Shown here in pieces: positions 23,533-31,341 of a stretch of 39,162 nucleotides of DNA. The notes beneath the pieces are model-generated. The model was not told where the DNA came from and searched no databases. It was given only the letters and a program-made list of their open reading frames with translations. Made by a program: the position numbers and the translations under genes. Within the stretch, counting starts at the first letter, position 1, and each line of letters opens with the position of its first letter. Source of the stretch: an uncultured Methylomonas sp. (GTDB lineage Bacteria; Pseudomonadota; Gammaproteobacteria; Methylococcales; Methylomonadaceae); NCBI GenBank assembly GCA_936941155.1, contig CAKZJE010000124.1, positions 1-39,162 of the forward strand, read 5' to 3'.

Positions 23533-23643
23533 ATGAAAATCGCCAGCCTGTTTTATCGCCTGTTTCAACATCCCACACAGAATGCAACAACGCCATTCAC
23601 ACATCAAACATATAGGCGATGTGGCAAAAGCCCCGCACGATAA
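23533..23643 (+). pseudogene. Decayed relative of the small membrane protein gene
   Basis: The open frame starts MKIASLFYRLFQHPTQNATT and stops after 36 residues. At 23606-23632 it contains 27 bases identical to 22817-22843, which in the intact gene encode KHIGDVAKA; in a different phase here the text would again read KHIGDVAKAPHDN. It looks like a membrane protein gene whose middle was deleted, joining its start to its tail out of phase. Confidence 0.5.
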
Positions 23644-23677
23644 CAACGAAACAAAACAGTGTTTTTATAAAAATACG

Positions 23678-23714
23678 AAATTTTTCAAGACGACTGGTCG
23701 TCTTAAAAATTTTT
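23678..23714. repeat. GACGAC/GTCGTC palindrome, copy 3
   Basis: Core AAGACGACTGGTCGTCTT with AAATTTTTC and complementary flanks; the most perfect of the four copies. Confidence 0.88.
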
Positions 23715-23884
23715 AGAAAAAAAGCAGTGTCATAGACCCTTAATTAGCTTAAAAAGTTTAGTCGTGCGTAACATCAGCTGATAAGAGATAACGCACAAAC
23801 TAGCCATTGTCGCCATGCTCATTTATAGTATGTTTGTTTCGATTTGAAACACTATTCAACGTAAACATTTAACGAGAAATTATT

Positions 23885-24112
23885 ATGAAAAAAACACTAG
23901 GCGTGACTTTAGGCAGTGCATTATTAATCGGATTATCTAACACACCCGCTCAAGCGGGCGAAAATCCATTTAGCCTGCAAGAATTATCAAGCGGCTATCA
24001 ACTCACACAAACCCATGCAGCAGACTCTTTTTCTACTGCGATTGTAAAAGGCAAAGACGGCAAATGCGGCGAAAGCAAATGTGGTCAAGGCAAATGCGGC
24101 GTTAAAAAATAA
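23885..24112 (+). CDS. HvfA-like Cys-rich exported peptide (probable RiPP metallophore precursor)
   Basis: This 75-residue precursor has a signal peptide (1-24, ending AQA), then the block GENPFSLQELSSGYQLTQTH, then three KCG repeats at the C terminus: DGKCG, ESKCG and QGKCG with C61, C66 and C71, ending VKK. This is the outline of HvfA-type peptides, whose EGKCG cysteines are converted to oxazolone/thioamide groups by an MNIO (DUF692) enzyme with a DUF2063 partner to give a copper-binding product. Neither enzyme is within this window, so the peptide is either modified by enzymes encoded elsewhere or used unmodified as a periplasmic metal or thiol sink. The gene is solitary; arsenate reductase follows after 189 bases. 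A dyad at 23836-23850 may control it. Confidence 0.75.
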   Translation: MKKTLGVTLGSALLIGLSNTPAQAGENPFSLQELSSGYQLTQTHAADSFSTAIVKGKDGKCGESKCGQGKCGVKK

Positions 24113-24128
24113 TTCAAATCCTGTATAA

Positions 24129-24182
24129 AACCACTCGTTTTTGAGTTTTTCGCTGAGTTTCAATTTAAAACGTAGTGGTTTC
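24129..24182. other. Long-loop hairpin behind the HvfA-like gene
   Basis: AAACCACTCG pairs with CGTAGTGGTTT across about 32 bases, ending in TTTC. It may be the 3' end of the peptide mRNA; the loop is long for a classical terminator. Confidence 0.45.
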
Positions 24183-24301
24183 TTGCCAACAAAAAAGAAC
24201 GTGTCTGCTTTGTAAGATTTTGATGACATCATACTGAAACGTTGCAGTAGTAAAATATGAAACTTTTATTGATTTTTACTACTTTTTTGAGGAAGCGCAT
24301 C

Positions 24302-24793
24302 ATGGCAAACAGAGTTTTTAACGTTCTTTTTTTATGCACGGGTAATTCGGCGCGTAGCATCATGGCAGAAGCCCTGCTAAACAAAATCGGCGCGGGGCGT
24401 TTTCATGCGTATAGTGCAGGCAGTTATCCTACAGGTATGGTTAATCCTTTTGCATTGGAAAAAATCGCCAAAGAAGACATAAGCACCGAGCAACTGCGCA
24501 GCAAAAGCTGGGATGAATTTGCGCAGCCCGATGCTCCGGTACTCGATTTTGTGATTACTGTTTGTGACAACGCCGCAGGCGAAGTATGCCCTACTTTTCC
24601 GGGGCAACCTGTGACTGCACATTGGGGCGTGAGTGATCCTGCCGCAGCAGCCGATGATGAAAAAGTTATCGCGTTTGCACAAACTTTTGTGATCTTAGAA
24701 CGAAGAATCACTTTATTCACCGCATTGAATCCTGCTGGCTTAGAGCGAATGGTTTTAGAAAAACACGTCCGTGATATTGGCAAGGTTATGTAA
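24302..24793 (+). CDS. arsC: Arsenate reductase, low-molecular-weight phosphatase type
   Basis: This 163-residue protein of the ArsC/LMW-PTP fold reduces arsenate to arsenite, probably with thioredoxin. From the ATG at 24302 the P-loop is C12-T-G-N-S-A-R18 (LFLCTGNSARS). Two further cysteines, C88 and C96 in TVCDNAAGEVCPTFPG, stand where the redox relay cysteines of the thioredoxin-coupled enzymes are. The PxTAHWGVSDPA block holds the general acid region. The frame extends upstream to 24257, but GAGGAAG before 24302 and the family start support the shorter form. No arsR, arsB or acr3 gene is adjacent, so it is not in a full ars operon here. Confidence 0.9.
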   Translation: MANRVFNVLFLCTGNSARSIMAEALLNKIGAGRFHAYSAGSYPTGMVNPFALEKIAKEDISTEQLRSKSWDEFAQPDAPVLDFVITVCDNAAGEVCPTFPGQPVTAHWGVSDPAAAADDEKVIAFAQTFVILERRITLFTALNPAGLERMVLEKHVRDIGKVM

Positions 24794-24839
24794 ATCGTAG
24801 GACTGCCAGCATTTTTTTTAAACGTGTGATCAACAAAAT

Positions 24840-24867
24840 ACCGTTGTGCAACTTACAGCACAACGGT
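24840..24867. terminator. Hairpin behind arsC
   Basis: ACCGTTGTGC and GCACAACGGT form a perfect 10-bp stem with an 8-base loop, 46 bases after the arsC stop. There is no long T run, so its termination strength is uncertain. Confidence 0.55.
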
Positions 24868-25318
24868 TTAAACCGCAGAATTTTTGAGCTACTGCACCTC
24901 AGTTTGCGAACTAAGAACAGGGTATTTATCAGGATGCACAACTGCGCAAATTTCATACAAAATATCAGCAATTCTCATTATGAACTTCTGTTAAATAACC
25001 AATTGAAAAACAAACAATTATTTTTTAATCTTAGCCTTTAAAGTGAGTTTTTAGAATGAAATATATTCGCCAAAATAACTCATTTTTTGAATAAAGAGAC
25101 TTTTTTGTTCAGAACTTAATCAATGCAAACATAATTTAAGCATTGATTGCGGTTGAAAATGGCTAAATTAAAAATCCCATTGTCTTATCTATTTGATTTT
25201 AAATGAGTTGTCATAATGAGAATTGCTGCATAAAACAACTTATGCTGGTTTATTTATCCGCACTGTGCGAATGAATTCGCACCTACAGTTGTCGAGATTA
25301 TTTCATTCACGTTTCTTA

Positions 25319-25402
25319 TTAGAAAGCTCCAAGATTTTAACCACCTATTTTTCGTGTGTTTCGTGCTTTTCGTGGACAATAAAAGCTATCTGCGTAACAT
25401 CA
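25319..25402. repeat. Solo copy of composite-element end
   Basis: About 84 bases that are, in reverse complement, nearly identical to 35620-35703. They include CTCCAAGATTTTAACC, TTTCGTGCTTTTCGTGGACA and AGCTATCTGCGTAACATC. The far end of the element is absent. Confidence 0.85.
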
Positions 25403-25527
25403 CTATCACATCCTTGTGACTAGATACTGGCATCCATGCCAGTATGACGAAGTTAGCTGAGGTATCTTTCTAACCAAGAAAATACTTATCCTTTGCTTTA
25501 ACTACGCGAACTTCAGCCGCCTTATTT

Positions 25528-28140
25528 TTATGCTCTTTTTGCAATAAGTTCAGCAGAAAAATAAGCATAACATCCGCGTCCATTATCTTTGGCGTGATAC
25601 AACGCAGTATCTGCATTGTCCATTAAAGCTTCTAAACTATCGCCATGTTTTGGATACATTGCAATTCCAATGCTTGCGCCAATATGCGCTTGATAACTTT
25701 CACGCAGGGTAAACGATTCACTTAAGGTTTCAATAATCATTTGTGCAAGCAAGCCCACGTTTTGACAATCCGGCACGTCTTCTATCAAAATCACAAATTC
25801 ATCCCCGCCTAAACGTGCCACTGTATCCACTTCACGCAAACGATGGCTGATGCGCACTGCCACTTGTTGCAATAACTCATCACCTGCGCTATGTCCTAGC
25901 GTGTCATTTACCACTTTAAATTTATCCAAATCCATCATCATCACCGCCATTTCTTTACCGCTGCGATAACAAATTTCAATGCCATGTTTGATACGCTCAT
26001 GCAGAAGTCGTCTGTTAGGTAAATTGGTCAACGGGTCATAAAAAGCTAAACGATTAATCATCTCTTCTGCATTTTTGCGATCGGTAATATCCGTTAGAGT
26101 CGCCACATAATGTGTAATTGTTCCGCTGCTATTACCACTGACAGCGGTAATCGTTAGCCATTCAGGATAAATATTGCCATTTTTAAGGCGATTCCATATT
26201 TCGCCTTGCCACGCGCCGGTGTCATAAATGCTTTCCCACATCGCTTCATAAAAGGCTTTATCATGTCGCTCTGAATTCAACATTCTGGGATTTTGCCCGA
26301 TGACTTCGGCTTCGCTATAACCTGTGATGTGCGTAAATGCCTGATTTACTTTTATAAAAGTCCCATTCGCATCCATAATCATCATGCCTTCTTGCGACTC
26401 AAACACAGTGGCAGCAATCCGCAATTCTGTGTCAGCGTGTTTGCGCTCAGTAATATCAAGTACATGTGAAATAAAATACAGCGGCTCACCTTTGCTGTTT
26501 CGCACCAAGGAACTCGACACTAATCCCCACACATCATGCCCTTGCTTGTGAGTATATTTTTTTTCAAATTCAGCATGGTCAACTTTTCCCTCTTTAGCAT
26601 TGCGCATAAATTCAAAACTTGCTCTAAAATGATCTGGATGCGCAATATCATTCACACGCATTGTTTCCATTTCCAGTTTGCTGTAGCCAAACATCTCACA
26701 CATTTGCTGATTGACTTTAAAAATCCCACCGTCAGTATCAATCAAACACATACCAATATTGGCGTTATCAAATCCTAAGCGAAAACGCTCTTCGCTTTCT
26801 TTCAGCTCTTTTTCTGCTTTGTCGCGTTGACTAATATCATTGACGAAAACAAAAACACGCTCGCCTAATTCTGGCAGATACAGCACATTAACTTCTACGG
26901 TAATAATCACGCCATCTTTGCGCCGATGTGCAGACTCAAAAGTATCATGTCCTTGTTCTATGACTTTTTGCAGATGTGCTTCTACCTCCTCTGGTTGTTC
27001 AATGATTTCAATATCAGCAATTGTCATTGTCAATAATTCTTCGCTTGAATACCCTAGCATTTTGCACAAAGCAGGATTCACCGTTAAAAACCGCCCACTA
27101 AAATCATTACACCAAAAACCATTCAGGGTCACTTCAAGGATTGCTTGATATTCAATATCGCGATTTTTGCTTTCGGTAATGTCAGTAACAAAACCATGCC
27201 ATAACGTTGAGCCGTCAAAGCCGCGCTGTGGTAAGGCGTTGCCATATAACCATCGCAGCGTGCCATCGGCAAAGCGCAAGCGAAATTCATGTTGCCATGC
27301 GGTTAAGTTTTCAGCAGATTGCGTCATTGACCTAATCATTTCTTCATAATCATCAGGATGTATTAACGCAAGCACTTTTTCGGCACTGCTGCGCACTTCT
27401 TCAGGATGCACCTGAAAAATATCGTACATAGCAGGACTGGCGTAGGGGAAACAATAGCTACCATAAACATCGCGACGAAATTGATAAACCATGCCGGGAA
27501 CTCGACCGGCGATTTTTTCCAAACGTTGCATGGCTTCTTGCAAGGCAAGCTGGTTTTTTTTCTGCTGGGTAATATCACGCGACACCACAATAAAGCGCGG
27601 GTCTTCATCTTCTTCCGCTGATTTAATAGTAACGGATAGCTCAAACCAGCGGGTTTCTTTTGCCAACGTAAATGAGTACTGTTTTCCGACTGACCAGCCT
27701 TGCTGTTGAGCTTCATGCAATGCGGATAAACACACATTTGCAATATCAGCTGGCAAAACGGCAGAAATCAGTTGCCCAATAACAGCCTCCAGCGGCACGG
27801 TTAATAATTCTGTTTGATGAATGTGGTAATCTTGCACCTCGGCTTTTGCATCCACTTCAAATAGTAAATCAGGCATCACTTTCAAAGTGGATTGCAACTG
27901 CATTTGCATTATTTTAATGGTTTCTTTGAGCAAATAATTGAATAGCGACACCACCAAAGAAACAACAACCAGAGTGGCTACCAACCCGGTTATCAAATCA
28001 GCGGAAGTTACAGTGCCTTTTAGCAAGGTCTCCATAATCACGACAATACATTCAGTTAAAATCATGGATAACGTCACTGATAGCATCCAGAGTTGCCAAG
28101 CTTTTATCTCTGAAAACAACTGCATAGAGTTTTTTTGCAT
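25528..28140 (-). CDS. Membrane diguanylate cyclase with five PAS domains
   Basis: This 870-residue sensor cyclase makes cyclic di-GMP. Two membrane helices (about 15-38 and 47-71) anchor it. Five PAS/PAC domains follow (about 86-193, 205-323, 330-440, 448-566, 572-690). The GGDEF domain (698-865) has the active motif RLGGDEF (776-782) and the product-inhibition site R769-E-V-D772 five residues before it. There is no EAL domain, so it is a cyclase only. PAS2 has the less common type VPGMVYQF...FPYASP with W-x-G and LWHG. PAS2 to PAS4 match, in order, the first three PAS domains of the kinase at 32550-34805. The gene is monocistronic and surrounded by long repeat-rich spacers. The signal is unknown; no haem or flavin cysteine motif was recognised. 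Confidence 0.93.
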   Translation of the reverse strand: MQKNSMQLFSEIKAWQLWMLSVTLSMILTECIVVIMETLLKGTVTSADLITGLVATLVVVSLVVSLFNYLLKETIKIMQMQLQSTLKVMPDLLFEVDAKAEVQDYHIHQTELLTVPLEAVIGQLISAVLPADIANVCLSALHEAQQQGWSVGKQYSFTLAKETRWFELSVTIKSAEEDEDPRFIVVSRDITQQKKNQLALQEAMQRLEKIAGRVPGMVYQFRRDVYGSYCFPYASPAMYDIFQVHPEEVRSSAEKVLALIHPDDYEEMIRSMTQSAENLTAWQHEFRLRFADGTLRWLYGNALPQRGFDGSTLWHGFVTDITESKNRDIEYQAILEVTLNGFWCNDFSGRFLTVNPALCKMLGYSSEELLTMTIADIEIIEQPEEVEAHLQKVIEQGHDTFESAHRRKDGVIITVEVNVLYLPELGERVFVFVNDISQRDKAEKELKESEERFRLGFDNANIGMCLIDTDGGIFKVNQQMCEMFGYSKLEMETMRVNDIAHPDHFRASFEFMRNAKEGKVDHAEFEKKYTHKQGHDVWGLVSSSLVRNSKGEPLYFISHVLDITERKHADTELRIAATVFESQEGMMIMDANGTFIKVNQAFTHITGYSEAEVIGQNPRMLNSERHDKAFYEAMWESIYDTGAWQGEIWNRLKNGNIYPEWLTITAVSGNSSGTITHYVATLTDITDRKNAEEMINRLAFYDPLTNLPNRRLLHERIKHGIEICYRSGKEMAVMMMDLDKFKVVNDTLGHSAGDELLQQVAVRISHRLREVDTVARLGGDEFVILIEDVPDCQNVGLLAQMIIETLSESFTLRESYQAHIGASIGIAMYPKHGDSLEALMDNADTALYHAKDNGRGCYAYFSAELIAKRA

Positions 28141-28348
28141 AGTAATTTTTTATTGTTTATTTGAAAAGTGCTCAGGTTTGACTTGAGTGTAAACGCAGGA
28201 GTTCAAAACAGATTTTGAACTGCAAAAACAGTATGCAAAAAACAGCTGTTTTCTTTAACCAGCTGATGTTAACTAACAAAAGAAGTATAGCTAATTAAGC
28301 TTTTAACGAGAAGAAACGCTAACTAGATTAAATGCTTAAGTGTTTAAA

Positions 28349-28398
28349 CAAAAGTTTTATCGTCCAAACCTTCCAGGTCTCTAAGACCTGGAAGGTTT
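28349..28398. repeat. AAACCTT(T/C)CAGGTCT palindrome, copy b
   Basis: CAAAAGTTTTATCGTCC leads into a hairpin of arms AAACCTTCCAGGTCT and AGACCTGGAAGGTTT. Compared with copies at 30731 and 38975 both arms changed together (TTTCAGG to TTCCAGG with CCTGGAA opposite), a compensatory change that keeps the hairpin. Confidence 0.85.
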
Positions 28399-28471
28399 TT
28401 ATACATCAAAACTTCTGTTCAATGACTTAAATTGACTAAGGATTTGGTCAAACATAACTTACCTGTATTCC

Positions 28472-28521
28472 TGTAGGGTCGATTTTAATCGCTCTGGGCG
28501 AATAAATTCGCCTCTACATCA
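28472..28521. repeat. TGTAGGG...GGCGAAT repeat, copy 1
   Basis: A 50-base unit with ends TGTAGGGTCGATTTTAATCG and GGCGAATAAATTCGCCTCTA; it holds two small palindromes. It matches the reverse complement of 32121-32169 almost throughout and the half copy at 39110-39147. Confidence 0.85.
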
Positions 28522-28582
28522 ACGTTAGCCATGTCCTAACTAGATAAAAAGAAGTTTTCAGGTATTCATATTGCACTGTGAT

Positions 28583-29428
28583 TTATCCACGCGCCACCGT
28601 GCGATTTTTATCTCGAATCCATTCGCTCCACGAGCCTGCATAAAGCTTAGAACCCGTTAAGCCCGCCACTTCCATTGCTAATAAATTATGACAAGCCGTC
28701 ACTCCAGAACCACAGCTATGCACCACTTGGCTCGGTAATCTGTTGCCGATTAACTGTTGAAATTGCTGGCGCAAACTTTCAGCGGCTAAAAACAATCCAG
28801 AACGATCTAAATTTAATTGAAACGGACGATTCAACGCATACGGAATATGCCCTGCGATAGGATCAATCGGCTCTTGCTCACCACGATAACGCTCCGGCGT
28901 TCTGGCATCTATCACGGTGATTGTGCGTTGCGCCAAACCATTTTCCACTTCTCGCGCTGATAGCCATAATGAATCATTCAAATACGCCCTAAACGCAGTT
29001 GCTTTCACAGTTGGCAAATGCGTGCTCACTGCGTAACCGTGTTTTATCCATGCAGGAAAACCGCCATTTAACACCGCCACTTTTTCATGCCCTAAACAAC
29101 GCAATAACCACCACATCCGCCCAGCAAATGCTCCGCCAGCATCATCATAAACAACCACTTGTGTATGATTGCCCACGCCCCAATCTCCTAACTTTTTCAC
29201 CAATTGCGCAAAATTCGGCAAAGGATGTCGCCCCGTAAACGTGGTTATCGCAGCGCATAAATCTTTATCCAAATGCGCATAACGTGCTTGCGGAATGTGT
29301 CCGTGTCGATAAGCAGTCGCGCCTTGTTCAGTGTTGGCTAAAGAGAAACGGCAATCGAAAATCACCCAATGGTTATCATCACAATGGGCGTTGAGTTCGG
29401 ATGCAGAAATTAAAGTGTTATATGCCAT
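28583..29428 (-). CDS. sseA: 3-mercaptopyruvate/thiosulfate sulfurtransferase (SseA type)
   Basis: This 281-residue protein consists of two rhodanese domains, the N-terminal one inactive, as usual. The active loop CGSGVTACHN (residue ~240) is the CG-S/T-GV-T form of 3-mercaptopyruvate sulfurtransferases rather than the CRKGVT form of thiosulfate enzymes. Other blocks: VIFDCRFSLANTEQGATAYRHGHIPQA (split: IFDCRFSL, YRHGHIPQARYAHLDKDL), VVVYDDAGGAFAGRMWWLLR, HEKVAVLNGGFPAWI, and IDARTPERYRGEQEPIDPIA. It transfers sulfur from mercaptopyruvate to thiol acceptors in the cytoplasm. It lies three bases after the quinone reductase gene, so the two are co-transcribed. Confidence 0.92.
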   Translation of the reverse strand: MAYNTLISASELNAHCDDNHWVIFDCRFSLANTEQGATAYRHGHIPQARYAHLDKDLCAAITTFTGRHPLPNFAQLVKKLGDWGVGNHTQVVVYDDAGGAFAGRMWWLLRCLGHEKVAVLNGGFPAWIKHGYAVSTHLPTVKATAFRAYLNDSLWLSAREVENGLAQRTITVIDARTPERYRGEQEPIDPIAGHIPYALNRPFQLNLDRSGLFLAAESLRQQFQQLIGNRLPSQVVHSCGSGVTACHNLLAMEVAGLTGSKLYAGSWSEWIRDKNRTVARG

Positions 29429-29431
29429 GAT

Positions 29432-30427
29432 TTATACCGTAAGAATAATTTTGCCTAAATGTTGACTGCTTTCAATTAACTGATGCCCTTTATAAGCGAC
29501 GATAAGAGGAAAAGTGCTGTGCACAATCGGTTCAATTTGGCGCGACTTAATCAGCGGCCAAACGTGTTTGAGCAATTGCTTAGCAATACTGGCTTTAAAC
29601 GCCGCATCCCGCCCTCTTAATGTTGAGCCGGTAATAGTTAAGCGTTTATGCAACACCGGCAGCCAATTAATTTCACTTTTAATATTGTTTTGCAAGGCAA
29701 TTTGCACCAGCCGCCCTTCCGTTGCCATACATTTTAAATTGCGTGGAAAATAATCACCGCCAATAATGTCTAAAATCACATCCACGCCTTTTCCATGCGT
29801 AAGAATGCTGATTTCATCCACAAAATCTTGGGTACGATAGTTAATTGCAGCATCCGCGCCTAATGATTTACAAAAGCGGCATTTTTCCTCAGAACCTGCG
29901 GTCGTAATCACCGTTGCGCCAAAGGCTTTGGCAAGTTGAATAGCCGTTGAACCAATGCCACCCGAACCACCATGCACTAAGAAGGTTTCACCACTTTTAA
30001 GCTGTGCTCGCTCAAACACATTGCTCCAAACGGTGAAAAAAGTTTCTGGCAACGATGCCGCCTCTATAAAGTTTAATCCCGCTGGAATGGGTAACACTGA
30101 GCCTACGTCGGCAACGCAATAATGCGCATATCCACCGCCTGTGAGTAACGCACAGACGGCATCACCTAGTTTCCAGTTTTTCACATCTTCTGCCATCGCC
30201 ACAATTGTTCCAGACACTTCCAAGCCCGGAATATCCGTCGCGCCAAGTGGCGGCAAATAAATGCCTTGTCGCTGCATCACGTCAGCGTAATTAACCCCCG
30301 CAGCAGCCACTTTAATTAACACCTGTCCTGCTGCCAATGGAAACAACGTGCGTTGGCAGGGTTTTAAAACAGATGCAGCTCCTAGCTCAGTGATTTCAAT
30401 AGCAAAGGTTTGATTTGGAATAGTCAT
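29432..30427 (-). CDS. Zinc-free NAD(P)H quinone oxidoreductase (PIG3/QOR family)
   Basis: This 331-residue medium-chain reductase is of the quinone oxidoreductase branch and lacks the zinc ligands of alcohol dehydrogenases. Motifs: AAGVNYADVMQRQGIYLPP (near 43-61), IPGLEVSGTIVA, LGDAVCALLTGGGYAHYCV, the substrate/cofactor stretch AASLPETFFTVWSNVF, the NADPH-binding GGSGGIGSTAIQLAKAFGA and VDVILDIIGGDYF. It resembles PIG3-like quinone reductases that detoxify quinones or enones. First gene of a two-gene operon with the sulfurtransferase, suggesting a stress or sulfur-handling link by position only. Confidence 0.9.
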   Translation of the reverse strand: MTIPNQTFAIEITELGAASVLKPCQRTLFPLAAGQVLIKVAAAGVNYADVMQRQGIYLPPLGATDIPGLEVSGTIVAMAEDVKNWKLGDAVCALLTGGGYAHYCVADVGSVLPIPAGLNFIEAASLPETFFTVWSNVFERAQLKSGETFLVHGGSGGIGSTAIQLAKAFGATVITTAGSEEKCRFCKSLGADAAINYRTQDFVDEISILTHGKGVDVILDIIGGDYFPRNLKCMATEGRLVQIALQNNIKSEINWLPVLHKRLTITGSTLRGRDAAFKASIAKQLLKHVWPLIKSRQIEPIVHSTFPLIVAYKGHQLIESSQHLGKIILTV

Positions 30428-30730
30428 TTTTGAAAAGTTGAGTCATTTGAATTGCAAAAATAATCGTTGTCTAGCTTACACTAAACGTTTAACAACTTAA
30501 ATCTACCGATGATTGCGCAAAAAAAAAGTTACCTTATCATCACTTTTGCTAAATCTTGTGTATTTTTCGTTTTTGTTACTTTCTCGATTTAAGCTACTGC
30601 TCTGATGTTAGGTAAAACAGATTAATTTCTGATGAACATGACTAAAAATTGCTAAGGTTTATTAGTTCGGCTTTGATGATAAATCGCTGTTGCTTAAATT
30701 AAAGAGATACCGAAAAATTTTGAAGTATAA

Positions 30731-30780
30731 AAACCTTTCAGGTCTTTAAGACCTGAAAGGTTTGAGCGATAAAATTTTTG
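30731..30780. repeat. AAACCTTTCAGGTCT palindrome, copy c
   Basis: Hairpin of AAACCTTTCAGGTCT and AGACCTGAAAGGTTT, followed by GAGCGATAAAATTTTTG, which is the reverse of the leading tag in copies b and d. The copy is inverted relative to them. Confidence 0.85.
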
Positions 30781-30790
30781 TTTGATGACT

Positions 30791-30920
30791 TAAACCGCAT
30801 CCATTCAGAAACACATAGTTTTTTAAAATGGTTAGATGCTATGTAAACGTGTAGAGACGCAAAATATTGCGTCTCTACGGTTCAACAAAAAACTACGTTT
30901 CTCAAATTAGATGAGGTTTA
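30791..30920. mobile_element. 130-bp inverted-repeat element, copy 1
   Basis: The ends TAAACCGCATCCATTCAGAA (left) and, inverted, TAAACCTCATCTAATTTGAG (right) are imperfect terminal inverted repeats that continue with AAAC-(A)C-(A)TAGTTTTTT on both sides. The centre is the GTAGAGACGCAA palindrome (30850-30878). A second copy of exactly the same length lies inverted at 35704-35833, and a solo end at 5694. It carries no open frame, so it is a non-autonomous repeat element. Confidence 0.8.
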
Positions 30921-30944
30921 ATCTGTCAATCGTTTAAACGCTCT

Positions 30945-30981
30945 GAAATTTTCAAAACGACCGGTCGTCTTGAAAATTTTT
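30945..30981. repeat. GACGAC/GTCGTC palindrome, copy 4
   Basis: Core AAAACGACCGGTCGTCTT with A/T-rich arms, 99 bases before the small lipoprotein gene. Confidence 0.85.
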
Positions 30982-31080
30982 CCAGTCACTTATGAGTGAA
31001 TAACTTTCCTAAAATCAATTCACCGCGCGTTCACAGATTGATTGCTACTCTGCGTTAAAGTTTTTCAACGGAGAACATTA

Positions 31081-31341
31081 ATGAATACATTTATGAAAGC
31101 CTTTATCCTAGTAACTTTGCTATTACTCGAAGGCTGCTATGCCCACTCAAGAGCTGGCGTAGCTTATGTTGATGCGCCTAGACCTGTGATTGTGCGCACC
31201 GTTAGACCTGCGATTGTTTACACACCTAGACCGCGCGTATTTTTAGCCCCCAGACCGCCAGCCTATTTCGGCAGAGGCTGGATGGGCTATCGCAACTACG
31301 GCGGCGGCGAAATGCGAGAACACCACTGGGGACGACATTAA
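31081..31341 (+). CDS. Small Pro/Arg-rich lipoprotein
   Basis: This 86-residue precursor is read from the ATG at 31081 (GGAG upstream; the frame open to 31042 has no such support). MNTFMKAFILVTLLLLEGC is a lipoprotein signal with lipobox LEGC. The mature part repeats short PRP/RPA units (YVDAPRPVIVRTVRPAIVYT, PRPRVFLAPRPPAYFGRG) and ends in a Gly/His-rich tail EHHWGRH. The repeats resemble surface or periplasmic structural linkers; the histidines could bind metal. The function is unknown. Its end overlaps the convergent amidase gene by four bases. Confidence 0.75.
   Translation: MNTFMKAFILVTLLLLEGCYAHSRAGVAYVDAPRPVIVRTVRPAIVYTPRPRVFLAPRPPAYFGRGWMGYRNYGGGEMREHHWGRH

Larger units (their letters stand above)
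23501..23884. other. Intergenic stretch with gene relic and palindrome
   Basis: Holds a decayed open frame (23533-23643), a GACGAC palindrome (23678-23714), a short solo end GCGTAACATCAG (23766-23777) of the composite element at 35616, and a dyad GTTTC-N5-GAAAC (23836-23850) 34 bases before the next start codon that could be a control site of the HvfA-like gene. Confidence 0.6.
24794..25527. other. 734-base intergenic region, repeats only
   Basis: No gene is credible. It holds a half palindrome GGACTGCCAG (24800-24809), a strong hairpin (24840-24867), a GTGCGAAT/ATTCGCAC palindrome (25265-25280) related to the GGCGAATAAATTCGCC family, a copy of the element end TTAGAAAGCTCCAAGATTTT onward (25319-25402), and an ACTGGCAT-CC-ATGCCAGT palindrome (25426-25443). 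The stretch 24870-25250 is plain A+T-rich DNA. Confidence 0.65.
28141..28582. other. 442-base spacer with two palindromes
   Basis: Upstream region of the cyclase gene. It carries an AGGTCT palindrome (28349-28398) and a GGCGAAT-type repeat (28472-28521). No gene is seen and no promoter was picked out. Confidence 0.6.
30428..31080. other. 653-base intergenic region with three repeat elements
   Basis: Region between two genes that point away from each other. It holds an AGGTCT palindrome (30731-30780), a complete 130-bp inverted-repeat element (30791-30920) and a GACGAC palindrome (30945-30981). 30428-30720 is A+T-rich and must hold the promoter of the quinone reductase operon. No gene is seen. 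Confidence 0.65.

Noticed and set aside
24257-24301. N-terminal extension of arsenate reductase
   Set aside because: The extra 15 residues are not part of the family, and the ATG at 24302 has a better ribosome binding site.
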